Part shown: positions 7,509 through 16,510 of the stretch, piece after piece
How positions within the stretch are numbered: the stretch's first letter is position 1
Layout of the letters: the number at the start of each line of letters is the position of its first letter
Source of the DNA: Desulfitobacterium dichloroeliminans LMG P-21439
GTDB taxonomy: Bacteria; Bacillota; Desulfitobacteriia; Desulfitobacteriales; Desulfitobacteriaceae
Assembly: GCF_000243135.2 (NCBI RefSeq)
Contig: NC_019903.1
Location: 534,001 to 598,000, forward strand
Reading direction: 5' to 3'
Length of the DNA: 64,000 nt
Made by a program: the position numbers and the translations under genes
The notes under the pieces: model-generated
The model's database searches: none
Seen by the model: only the letters and a program-made list of their open reading frames with translations
What the model was told of the DNA's origin: nothing

Positions 7509-10380
7509 AGATTTCTCAACCGTATATTGGGGATACCTACCGTCCACCAAAGAACCCTATAAGGTTCATGAGAAAGTCAATGCTTTCATCGGTCCGTCCG
7601 GTCATGGGAAGACAACTATCTGGGACGGACTGCGGCTGATGTTGGGGGCAAGTCATTATGAGAGCAAACGGACATTTTCCTTTTATGTTCATAAAAAAAG
7701 CAACTGGGCGGTGGTCCGGGTCGCCTTTGATAACAAACCTGTGAATGGTGTCCGCCCCTTTGAAAATGTTCGTAAATTTGCGGACGAAGTAACCGCTTGT
7801 TGCAGGATTTATAAAAACGAGCAGAGTTCCTGGGCTAGGGACTATTATTTATTCGATGGTGAATTTCATGATCTCAAAGATCTTCATTTTAATACCAAAG
7901 CATATAGCGAAGCGGCTTTAAGTGTGGGGGAGTATCTGGGTGTTTTGGAGCAATGTCTGGGCATAACCAAAGAATTCCGCAATTTAATGGCTATGAGTCC
8001 CGATACAGTAAGGGAAGTGGTTAACTCTTCACCTCATACCCTGTTCCATTTGATCTTTGACCTCAAAGGCGCGAAAGGTTATAAAAAACGTTATGATGAG
8101 AGCAAGCAGCGCTTGAATGAACAAGAGATCGCCATTGAACGCGCGGCGGAAGAAATGGGGCAAGCTCGGATTCGCTTTGAAGAAACCAAAATAAAAGCCC
8201 AGAAATTTCGGCAATATAAGGTCAAAGAAAAGGAAGTCGAAAGTACTATAGTAAAGCTGAAAAAACTGGAGTACGCCGAATGCCAGGAGATGCTAAAATC
8301 TACGGAAGAAGAAATGACCTCCGTTGAGCAACAAGGACGGATAGAAGCGGATAAGGTTAATGAACTTACGGTAAAAATCACCGCCAAAGAAACAGAAATT
8401 GTGCATTTGGAAACGGAGTACAATAGGTTATATGAGGAAGAGGAAAGGGCCAATCAGGAGAAAACGGAAATTACAAGTACTAAAAGATTTAAGGATAACG
8501 AACTTAAAACACTGGCTCAAGAAATCGAGAATTTGCAAAAAATAGAACCGCAAAATATTGAAGATTTAAGACAACTCAAAAGTATTCTCACTGATGATTT
8601 GGATCAGAAGAAGCAGGATTATGTTCAAGCGAAGACTGCGCTTAATGAGCTGAAGCAAAAGCTTCTTGATCTGGAGAATAATCGTCTTCCTTATAAAGAC
8701 GAGGCCAAAAGATTCAGAAATGCTCTTGAAGAAAACCATGTTTCCTATCTTATGCTTGCCGACGCGATTAGTGTTAAGCCGGAAATGAGCAGATGGCAGG
8801 AAGCAATTGAAGCATATATCGGCAATAATCGTTACCGGGTGATTGTGGAACAGGGACAATACCTTCAGGCCAAGAAATTACAAGAAAAGGCCAGATATGG
8901 AGCTAGGGTATCCTTGCCTAAAACCGGAAAAGAACTGCTGGCGTGTGAGGGTATAAACTATCCCAGCTTGCGCTCGGCTATCAATATAAGTCACCGGGAA
9001 AAAGTTGAGGGATATCTGGACAAGTTGAACAATGTATATCTGGTGGAAACGGTCGAAGAAGGTCATGCCCTTCAGGCCCGGGGAATTGAGAGCATTACGC
9101 TGGGCGGCTTGCTTCAAGACAATGACGGGGCTATTCATTTGAAATACCATACGCTCTGCTGCGGTAAACTAGCTCTCCAAGAAGAGAAAAAACGAACTAA
9201 AGAAATGCTGCCGCAAAAGGAATGCCTGGTTCAGAAACTCCAAGCCGCTGTTCAGTTGCTCCAAAAAGATGTGAACGAAACCGAAGAGACGATTAAAATG
9301 CAAGAGCGATTAGCAAAACTATCTGATCTGGAACAAAACTACAGTTCCTTACTTGAGGAAACTGGAAAGCTATCCAACTTACTCAACGAAGCAGAAAGAC
9401 AGAAAAAAGCAGCAAAGGATAAAAAAGAAGGAGTCCGGCGCCTACAACGAAGTGCAGGAGAGGACCAAAAAGAATTTATTGTAAACAAAGAACAAGCTGA
9501 ACAAAACATGACCATTTTCTCGAGAAAATATTCAGATTTACAGAAAAAACAAGAAGGGCTTGGGTTAGATTTTAAACTGGCAATAGAAGAAGTAAAAGTG
9601 CTGGGGTTAACGGAAGATGATATTGAATTTATCTCTTATGAAATGCAAGGCAGCGCTTTTTCAGATTCTCAAGGAAATCGGACTACAGCAAAGGAAATGA
9701 ACAATAAATTAAACGCCCTTCTTGCCGAAAAGGAAAAGCTTTATGACTCTTCGGTCAATGAAGAAGTTGCTCGTTTAGTCGAGGCGCAAGAGGGGCAGGT
9801 GGAACTGCTGGCCCAAAATCTGCGCAGCTTAAAAGAGGACAGAACGGAATTGGAGAGAACCTGTGATGATTTACTGTTTCAATTCCGGGAGCATATCAAG
9901 GAAATTATGAAGGATTATATCTCTGAATTCGAGAATTTTGCGGATTTGCTCAAAGCGTCAGCCAAAGGGAAATTGGTAGAAGTCACACCGGATCCGGAGA
10001 CGTGGGAAATAAAGTTGTATATCGGCTATGACGGCAAGGAACCGGTCCCAGTGGACGGACCACATCTCAGTTCCGGTCAAAAGGCCAGCACCAGTCTCAT
10101 GATTTTGCTGGCAGCTTTGGGCGACAATAAAAACGGCAAAACAACCCCGATTATGTTTTTGGATGAACCTAAGGCGAGGGTAGACGATGATCGCGGCAAT
10201 GAAATCGGGCAACTTCTGCAAGTTACGGATATTCAGTATTTTATTACCCACCAACAGGGAGAATCCTTGAAGAGCATCGATTGGATCGACCATGCTTTTA
10301 CCTGCAGTGCATGTCGGTCCGATCATGATTTTGCTAATCCGTTAATCCTGAAAAAACGGGCTAGGAGAAGTTTTGCATGA
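7501..10380 (+). CDS. jetC: Wadjet SMC-like ATPase JetC
   Basis: 959 aa from ATG 7501, the start best placed after GAGG; ATG 7495 is possible. Walker A GPSGHGKT at residues 31-38, ABC signature LSSGQK at 856-861, Walker B IMFLDEP with D888-E889. Between the heads are two long coiled coils separated by a hinge-like globular region (roughly 420-570). This is the motor of the MukBEF-like JetABC complex, which extrudes DNA loops and detects small circles. At about 960 residues it is shorter than the JetC of type I systems (about 1100). It overlaps jetB by 8 bp and jetD by 4 bp. Confidence 0.88.
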   Translation: MIKDFSTVYWGYLPSTKEPYKVHEKVNAFIGPSGHGKTTIWDGLRLMLGASHYESKRTFSFYVHKKSNWAVVRVAFDNKPVNGVRPFENVRKFADEVTACCRIYKNEQSSWARDYYLFDGEFHDLKDLHFNTKAYSEAALSVGEYLGVLEQCLGITKEFRNLMAMSPDTVREVVNSSPHTLFHLIFDLKGAKGYKKRYDESKQRLNEQEIAIERAAEEMGQARIRFEETKIKAQKFRQYKVKEKEVESTIVKLKKLEYAECQEMLKSTEEEMTSVEQQGRIEADKVNELTVKITAKETEIVHLETEYNRLYEEEERANQEKTEITSTKRFKDNELKTLAQEIENLQKIEPQNIEDLRQLKSILTDDLDQKKQDYVQAKTALNELKQKLLDLENNRLPYKDEAKRFRNALEENHVSYLMLADAISVKPEMSRWQEAIEAYIGNNRYRVIVEQGQYLQAKKLQEKARYGARVSLPKTGKELLACEGINYPSLRSAINISHREKVEGYLDKLNNVYLVETVEEGHALQARGIESITLGGLLQDNDGAIHLKYHTLCCGKLALQEEKKRTKEMLPQKECLVQKLQAAVQLLQKDVNETEETIKMQERLAKLSDLEQNYSSLLEETGKLSNLLNEAERQKKAAKDKKEGVRRLQRSAGEDQKEFIVNKEQAEQNMTIFSRKYSDLQKKQEGLGLDFKLAIEEVKVLGLTEDDIEFISYEMQGSAFSDSQGNRTTAKEMNNKLNALLAEKEKLYDSSVNEEVARLVEAQEGQVELLAQNLRSLKEDRTELERTCDDLLFQFREHIKEIMKDYISEFENFADLLKASAKGKLVEVTPDPETWEIKLYIGYDGKEPVPVDGPHLSSGQKASTSLMILLAALGDNKNGKTTPIMFLDEPKARVDDDRGNEIGQLLQVTDIQYFITHQQGESLKSIDWIDHAFTCSACRSDHDFANPLILKKRARRSFA

Positions 10381-11663
10381 GCGGAATCAAGAAAACAGAC
10401 TATGAAAGAAGTCCGGAAAAAAGATATCCGAGCTATAAAATTGAATCCGGACAGAATTTCAGAGGAATTCCGTCCACCCTGAATAAACCCCACGGTCTTC
10501 AGGATTTGATGACCCAAATAATCAGGGAAGTCAGCAAAGGAGCCAAACGTTATACTCCATTGGCTGGAAAGCTTGCAAAATCCTATTCTTCCAGCGATAT
10601 TGCCAAAGCAATTGATATCCTAGTTATTGACGGTATTTTGCAAACGAAAAGCAAAAACAAGAAGCCCAATAAAAGCGATTTGGAATGGGACTTGCAAATC
10701 ATCTCTCTTGATCCCCGGGCACAGGAGACCTTTTCCCAGACTGAAGAACCGTTGGTAGAGAAATATCAGCATTTGAAAAACCAAATAGATCAGCTTATTA
10801 CGGAGACCAAGCCTTCCGCACTCAAAACCCATCTGCAGCGATGCCTCAATGAAAAAGTCTTGACGAGTCCGAATAGGGATGTGGTTTGTGGGACCAAGGC
10901 CTGGGTTAAATTTCGATCTGTTGCGTTGACTTTGGCCTATGCCATTGTTTTATTAGAACAAGAAAAAAGAGAACCTCTACGGGTTCTATCAGAAAGAATC
11001 TGGGGTAAAAGCAAGATACTTGACCGGTATAAAAAAGATATCGCGCGGGTTGCGGGGCAATCCCTTAATCGCTTAAACCTAACGAGCATACCTGAAGTAA
11101 CATTTGTTTATGGAGATGTCTCGTACCGCTTTCAGGGATACTTATCATCGTTGATGGCGGGAAGTCCCTATGTGCTAACAGAAGGAACAATAAAAGGGCT
11201 GGAAATAAAGCAAGTCGGCGCTGAAAAAATGCTTATTGTGGAAAATTATGCGGTGTTTCAGGAAGTCTTTGTTCGCAAATATCAGGAAAGGCCCGATGTG
11301 CTGCTTCTGTGGGGTGCCGGTTACTTATCCTCCCCCAAGAAACGGCTAATTGATAAGATTCTTCAAGCCAAGCCAATCCCCGTATATATATGGAGCGATC
11401 TGGATGCGGACGGGCTGGGGTTAACATTGGATATTATCAAAAAAGTGCGGAAGTATGATATTGAGGTTAAGCCTGTTCTGATGTCAGCCTGTGAACTGGA
11501 TTTGGCCAAAGGGGATTATGTCGCCTCCAACCATCATAATTTGGATGACCCGGAGTTGGCGGAAGTTTTCCCGGATGTGATCGAGAGAATACGTTTGCAA
11601 AACGTGATGGAGCAGGAAGAACTTATTCTCCATTATGAGCGGGTGAAGGACAAGCTCCCTTAG
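10377..11663 (+). CDS. jetD: Wadjet nuclease JetD (TOPRIM, DUF2220-like)
   Basis: 428 aa; the ATG overlaps the jetC stop (ATGA). The N-terminal half has a winged-helix-like segment (residues about 45-90). The C-terminal half has a TOPRIM fold: an acidic residue at E289 (IVEN) and the metal-binding D341-L-D343-A-D345-G motif in WSDLDADG, like topoisomerase VI A and other DUF2220 proteins. In Wadjet this subunit cuts plasmid DNA once the SMC complex stalls. All catalytic acids I can recognise are present, and the whole operon has no frameshift, so the system should be functional. Confidence 0.85.
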   Translation: MSGIKKTDYERSPEKRYPSYKIESGQNFRGIPSTLNKPHGLQDLMTQIIREVSKGAKRYTPLAGKLAKSYSSSDIAKAIDILVIDGILQTKSKNKKPNKSDLEWDLQIISLDPRAQETFSQTEEPLVEKYQHLKNQIDQLITETKPSALKTHLQRCLNEKVLTSPNRDVVCGTKAWVKFRSVALTLAYAIVLLEQEKREPLRVLSERIWGKSKILDRYKKDIARVAGQSLNRLNLTSIPEVTFVYGDVSYRFQGYLSSLMAGSPYVLTEGTIKGLEIKQVGAEKMLIVENYAVFQEVFVRKYQERPDVLLLWGAGYLSSPKKRLIDKILQAKPIPVYIWSDLDADGLGLTLDIIKKVRKYDIEVKPVLMSACELDLAKGDYVASNHHNLDDPELAEVFPDVIERIRLQNVMEQEELILHYERVKDKLP

Positions 11664-11942
11664 GGTCATATATTTTTAATTGGAGGGAGGATATGAGTTA
11701 TACTTCTGAGTACGAATAGCAGAGAGGATGCTTTTATTCATCAAAATTCGTAAAAACCGTTTAGGGTTATATTCCACATTTCAGCGACTCGTGCTATAGA
11801 GTTTTTAATCCCTCGAAGTGCAATTAGATCATGGAAACATGAGTGATAGGGAATAAATACTCTGCAAAATGTAGAACTTTTTGTTATCCTGTAACAAAAA
11901 ACATGGCATATGCTGTTGAATAATTAAAATAGGGGGACATAG
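11664..11942. other. Intergenic gap between jetD and the ATPase gene
   Basis: No gene of reasonable length. A strong ribosome site (GGAGGGAGG at about 11682) is followed by ATG and only 8 codons before a stop, possibly the stump of a lost gene. A-rich sequence near 11930 supplies the ribosome site for the next gene. Confidence 0.35.
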
Positions 11943-14900
11943 ATGGAATTCTCAAAGAAAATACAAGAATTGCGGAATAGAGCTCAAGAATCACAAGCTG
12001 CAAATAAAATCATTGACATGTTGATACAATTGAAATTAAAGAATGATAGTACAACTTCTTACCGATGGATTTGGGAACTCATTCAAAATGCAAAGGATGT
12101 TGTTAACTCCAGAGGAAAAGTTGACATTTTTATTAACTTTGACGAAAGCAACAAATTGATTGAATTCAAACATAATGGCAAGCTATTCTCAACAGAGAAT
12201 ATTGTTTTCCTGATAGAGCAAGTTTCTACAAAAGATCGCACAATAACTGATGAAAAGAACAAGAGGACTACAGGAAAATTTGGAACTGGGTTCTTAACTA
12301 CGCATTTGCTATCAGAAGAAGTAAGGGTATCTGGATATTTGCAGGATGTTGGTGAATCCCCATGTTCTTTTAGTGTTGTTTTAGACCGATCCGGTACGAA
12401 TAAACAATCAATAATATATGCGATACAAGAAAGTTGTTTTCAGTTAGATAAAAGCACTACCTTAATTGATAATGCTAAAAAAATAAATGAAAACGATTTT
12501 AATACTTGTTTTACTTACGTTTTGAATGAATCGGGAGTGTTAACCGCAAAAAAAGGGCTGGAAAACCTACTTATTTCTGCTCCATATGTATTTGCTTTTG
12601 TTCCCGAAATAAGTTCAATAATAGTCACAAGCGGCCAATATGTTCAAAAAATTAGCCGGGAAGAGATAATTGAAACCAATCTCAGAAATGCGAAGGCAAC
12701 AAGAACCACGATCACAACAGAGGGCAAAAATAAAGATAGATATATTTTTGTTTTGGGAACGAATGATTTATCTATCGCTGTGGAAGTTGAAGCACATGAA
12801 AAATATAATTTCATAGCAAAATACGATTCTCAGCTACCAAGAATATTTTGTGACTTTCCACTTTTGGGAACGAATGATTTTTCATTTCCGGTAGTAGTAA
12901 ACAGTTCACTGTTCAATCCAACAGAACCTCGAAATGGAATTCATCTAACGAATATAGAACATGAACATACAACGGAAAACAAGCAAAAGTTGGTGGAAGC
13001 TTGTAAGCTCTATATTGAGATGTTGGACTATTTTCTGGAAAAAGATTATGAAGGCATTTACAACATTGTAAAAATTCCTGTGCAGCCTGATAAAGATTGG
13101 ATATCAAAAGAATGGTTTGAGCAAGAAGTAATCGATTCATTAAAATCCCGCATTAAAGAAATCCCACTCGTGTGTACGCAGAGTGGTGAGAAAAAAACTC
13201 TGTTTGATGACTGGGGCAACCCCTGCGTACTTATTCCAAAAGATGCAGATAAAACTGTAAGGGACAAAGTGTGGGCACTATCAAGCAAAATCATTCCTCA
13301 TATGATTACAAAACGTGAAGAATTAGAGTGCTGGTACAATTCTTTATGGGAGGAGTGTCGCACCTATAGTATAGTCGACTTAATTGAACGAGTAGAAACG
13401 TTCGACAACATAGATGAGTTGTCGAAAAATGTTATAAATGATGTAAGCGATTGGCTAAATGAATTATTGGCGCTATTCTACACAAAAGAAAATGCTTTTC
13501 AAAACTGTTTTTCTAGAAACCCATGTATTGTACCAAATCAACATGGTAAATTTTGCACTATAGATGCAATTGCACTTGATTGCGATATTGATGAAATCTA
13601 CAAAACAATTTCAGAGATTATTGAGCTCGATTTCAAAAGCAAATTATTGGATAGCAGTATTAAATATGAATTCTTGCCTATTGTTAAGAATTTTACATTA
13701 GAAGATGTTTTTTCAGAAATTGAAAAGAAGTTACATACTCCCAATCCGAAAGCAGAGGATTTTTATAAAAGAATTATTTGCTTGCAAGCTGAACAAAATG
13801 AAGAACAAGATGATTTTTTGAACCTCTTTAATAAAGATTCTTGGAAAAGAAATAAAGTATCAAAACATTCAAAGGAGATTCTTAAGGCAGCATTAAAATT
13901 TTGGAGAGAGAAAATAAGCAAGCAGATAGGATCGTATGAATGCGTTGAAAACTTTACTTCTCGAAGTTGTTTTTCTAATGAACAAAAGGCAGTTACTTGG
14001 TTGTCAAGGTTCATTCAAATATTAGTTAAATATGAGCAAGAAAATTTACTTGATAGAATCGCTATATTGCCTGATCAATATGGTAGTTTTAAGAAGTGTG
14101 CAGAGTTGTCTCTTGATTCAGGCGAAATTGAAGAAATTCTTAAAGATGCATGTAAATATGCCGGATATGATGTGCGTGAAACATTGTTATTAAAAGACGT
14201 TTATTTGAAGCTACCTAAAAATAGAACTGTTTATTTAGAAGATATTTCCGAGAAGATCACCAAGTATGTGAAGGAGAACAAAAACAATATAGGGCGGAAC
14301 AATTCCGAGGAGAAAGAGGTTTTTCAAAAAACATATCTTTGGCTTAGAGAGAATTTGGCCAATGAAACAGTCAAAAATTGTTTTAAAGAATTATTAACTA
14401 ATCTACATTGGTTTTATAACGATAATGATATCGCCGAAAATATGTTCAAAGTGGATGAATATAACGACATGTTAAAAAAATATGGTGTTTCCGGAATGCA
14501 AGAATTAGAAAGGATATTGTCTCGTTCGGCCATTGAATGTAATTCAAGAGAAGCGGTGGAAATCTCGAAGGAACTTCTTGCGCAATGGGGAATAGCAACA
14601 GAAGATGAGTTAAGTAGAGCATTATCTAATAATGTACTCGGCGCAGATTTTATACATAACTCTAAACCTGATTTTGGAATATTTAACTATGTAAAAGAAA
14701 TTCTCGCACGTTCGAAAAATAATGTTATCGAATATTTAAGTAAACAAGCTGAGTACGATGTTTCAGAATGCATTGAAATCAGTAAAACGATTTTTATTGT
14801 CAAAAAGCATGATATTCAAATTTACATAATTGCGCGCCCATCTGATTATGGACAAATAATTTTATATTATGATTCTGAGTTGGATCTTCTTGATTACGAG

Positions 14901-15023
14901 AAAGATTGTGAATTATGGGTTGAAGATGGGAAAAGCAATCCACAAAAAATTACATTTGGCAAAATATTAAAGCTAACTGGCGTTAACAAAATTCTATTAA
15001 GGAGCATAAGAGAGAATGGTTGA
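11943..15023 (+). CDS. Large Hsp90/sacsin-like GHKL ATPase, probable defence protein
   Basis: 1026 aa, ATG with GGGGG ahead. The N-terminal about 120 residues form a GHKL ATP-binding domain: N-box ELIQNAKD at 45-52, a degenerate G1 (FKHNG at 75-79, with His in place of the usual Asp) and G2 GKFGTGF at 111-117. This is the sacsin N-terminal / Hsp90-like type seen in several bacterial defence proteins. The remaining about 850 residues are helical, Asn/Lys/Glu-rich and not recognisable to me. Codon use is markedly more AT-rich than the Wadjet genes next door, a sign of separate transfer. It overlaps the next gene by 8 bp, so the pair is one unit. Not a named system that I can identify. Confidence 0.72.
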   Translation: MEFSKKIQELRNRAQESQAANKIIDMLIQLKLKNDSTTSYRWIWELIQNAKDVVNSRGKVDIFINFDESNKLIEFKHNGKLFSTENIVFLIEQVSTKDRTITDEKNKRTTGKFGTGFLTTHLLSEEVRVSGYLQDVGESPCSFSVVLDRSGTNKQSIIYAIQESCFQLDKSTTLIDNAKKINENDFNTCFTYVLNESGVLTAKKGLENLLISAPYVFAFVPEISSIIVTSGQYVQKISREEIIETNLRNAKATRTTITTEGKNKDRYIFVLGTNDLSIAVEVEAHEKYNFIAKYDSQLPRIFCDFPLLGTNDFSFPVVVNSSLFNPTEPRNGIHLTNIEHEHTTENKQKLVEACKLYIEMLDYFLEKDYEGIYNIVKIPVQPDKDWISKEWFEQEVIDSLKSRIKEIPLVCTQSGEKKTLFDDWGNPCVLIPKDADKTVRDKVWALSSKIIPHMITKREELECWYNSLWEECRTYSIVDLIERVETFDNIDELSKNVINDVSDWLNELLALFYTKENAFQNCFSRNPCIVPNQHGKFCTIDAIALDCDIDEIYKTISEIIELDFKSKLLDSSIKYEFLPIVKNFTLEDVFSEIEKKLHTPNPKAEDFYKRIICLQAEQNEEQDDFLNLFNKDSWKRNKVSKHSKEILKAALKFWREKISKQIGSYECVENFTSRSCFSNEQKAVTWLSRFIQILVKYEQENLLDRIAILPDQYGSFKKCAELSLDSGEIEEILKDACKYAGYDVRETLLLKDVYLKLPKNRTVYLEDISEKITKYVKENKNNIGRNNSEEKEVFQKTYLWLRENLANETVKNCFKELLTNLHWFYNDNDIAENMFKVDEYNDMLKKYGVSGMQELERILSRSAIECNSREAVEISKELLAQWGIATEDELSRALSNNVLGADFIHNSKPDFGIFNYVKEILARSKNNVIEYLSKQAEYDVSECIEISKTIFIVKKHDIQIYIIARPSDYGQIILYYDSELDLLDYEKDCELWVEDGKSNPQKITFGKILKLTGVNKILLRSIRENG

Positions 15024-15918
15024 TATTACCGAAGTGCAACAATTGTTGAGGGAGCCAACTTCAAAAAACCTTATTTGCAGAGAATTAGAATTCAGACCAC
15101 AAAATTTAGCCTTGTTTATTGCTGCGCTCTCAAATACGACAGATGAATATGGGTATATCGTAATCGGAGCAAGCAAAAATGCAGATAAGTATTCCGTGAA
15201 TGGAATAAGTCCTGAATTTAAGATAGATGAACCCATCAAGCGGGCACTAGGCTTATTGTCTGAGCAGCCGAGAATAGACTTCGGGAGTCTTACAATTGAT
15301 GGCAAAAATATTTATGCAATCAAAGTTAAACAGGTTGCAAGCGACATTTACTTCAAACCTACGCAGAATACAGAGTCACAAGCCGATTTATTTATTCGTG
15401 ATCTTTACTTGGCTTGTATTAAGCTTCAAGCGCGCAAGCTCTATGTGAATGTTACAGAAGATGAGCGTAATGACTTTATTGTTGATTTACTTGAAACAAG
15501 CGGACACTGCATAAAAGATCAATCTCGACGAGGAAGTTCTGCCACTGGAAAATTGTCTGGCGAAGTTGATATTTTTGTTGAAAAAAACGGTATGCCTTTT
15601 ACTCTTATCGAAGCTCTCAATTTAGATAGCTTAAACACTAGTTACATTGATACTCATCTTGACAAAATATATTCTTATGACACAGCAGGAAATGCATTTA
15701 ATGTATGCTTGTCATATGTCAAAGTGAAAGATTTTGGTTCTTTTTGGGATAAGTATTGCGACCATGCTGGAAAGCATGCCTATCCAGTAATGCTTATCTC
15801 ATCAAATATAAATGCGGATAAGGATTATTCATACTCCGACATCAGGTTTATGACAACAACCCATAACCGATCAGGTAAAACCACATGCCTCTACCATATA
15901 TGTGTAAAGATACATTAA
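15016..15918 (+). CDS. AlbA_2 (Schlafen-type) DNA-binding protein with nuclease-like C-terminus
   Basis: 300 aa, overlapping the GHKL ATPase gene by 8 bp. Residues of about 10-115 match AlbA_2: E-x-E-F near 23-26, FIAALSNT and YGYIVIGASKN. The C-terminal half has GEVDIFV (D185) followed by FTLIEAL (E199), the spacing of a PD-(D/E)xK nuclease core, although the usual Lys after the Glu is replaced (EAL). The domain is therefore either a degenerate nuclease or a related non-catalytic fold. With the ATPase it probably forms a sensor/effector pair. The C-terminus is clean, so I take the gene as intact. Confidence 0.65.
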   Translation: MVDITEVQQLLREPTSKNLICRELEFRPQNLALFIAALSNTTDEYGYIVIGASKNADKYSVNGISPEFKIDEPIKRALGLLSEQPRIDFGSLTIDGKNIYAIKVKQVASDIYFKPTQNTESQADLFIRDLYLACIKLQARKLYVNVTEDERNDFIVDLLETSGHCIKDQSRRGSSATGKLSGEVDIFVEKNGMPFTLIEALNLDSLNTSYIDTHLDKIYSYDTAGNAFNVCLSYVKVKDFGSFWDKYCDHAGKHAYPVMLISSNINADKDYSYSDIRFMTTTHNRSGKTTCLYHICVKIH

Positions 15919-16010
15919 ATATTAATTTGATTTTGCTTCAAAGGTCAAAATATTTCGGCTTTTGCTTGACATACGCGTGGTTAAAGGTGTGAAACTGATA
16001 AAAGCATAAT

Positions 16011-16211
16011 ATGAGCATCTGTAGTACGATCAGCAAAGTTGAGGAACTGGAAAATACTTTGTAGGTTTGTTTTGATGCGGGAGCGAAGAAAATAATATTG
16101 CCGATGTCTTCCACTGTGGATATTGGAACGGTGCCCTCGGAGTTTTTCGCCAAATTTCAGACGTCGTTTTACACCAGTCCGGAGGATGCTAGTTTAAAGC
16201 GTTGGGGATAG
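16011..16211 (+). pseudogene. brxL: Remnant of brxL (BREX Lon-like protein), C-terminal end
   Basis: Only about 66 codons remain. Read from 16011, the frame gives ...KVEELENTL, a TAG stop at 16062-16064 where the family has Gln, then VCFDAGAKKIILPMSS and AKFQTSFYTSPEDAS, the conserved C-terminal end of BrxL as I remember it. A one-base deletion near 16191 replaces the usual FKALG ending. No other brx gene is visible. The rest of a BREX system was therefore lost before or during the decay of this region. Confidence 0.65.
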
Positions 16212-16377
16212 TCAAAAGTACCATAAGGAAGTTTATCACTGGATGATTTACGGACTGTCCTATCAGTGTAGGGGTAAAGTTGAATTTTAAACGTTGTATA
16301 TGACCTAAATTCCACGTGTGTTTTTTATTAGCTTCAAAAATCACTATTTCACGAAGAATTTAGACTGCTTCTCACAC

Positions 16378-16407
16378 ATTGTAACATTATTTACAACCAC
16401 CTTTCAA
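16378..16407 (-). promoter_or_regulatory. Outward-facing promoter of the ISEcp1-like element
   Basis: On the minus strand TTGAAA (16402-16407) and TACAAT (16378-16383) are 18 bp apart and point out of the element through the right repeat. This is the same pair known to drive beta-lactamase genes next to ISEcp1. Here it points toward the end of the AlbA_2 gene in antisense. Confidence 0.85.
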
Positions 16408-16510
16408 TCATTTTTGATAAATCATTGATTTCATCTTTGCTGCAATGATACTTAATAAACTCTGCAAGTTATCCACAGAGCAACACTCAATTTTATTGAT
16501 GATATTCTTA

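Noticed and set aside
15938-16153. 71-codon minus-strand open frame near the IS element
   Set aside because: It lies antisense to the brxL remnant, which explains the sequence better, and has no ribosome site.
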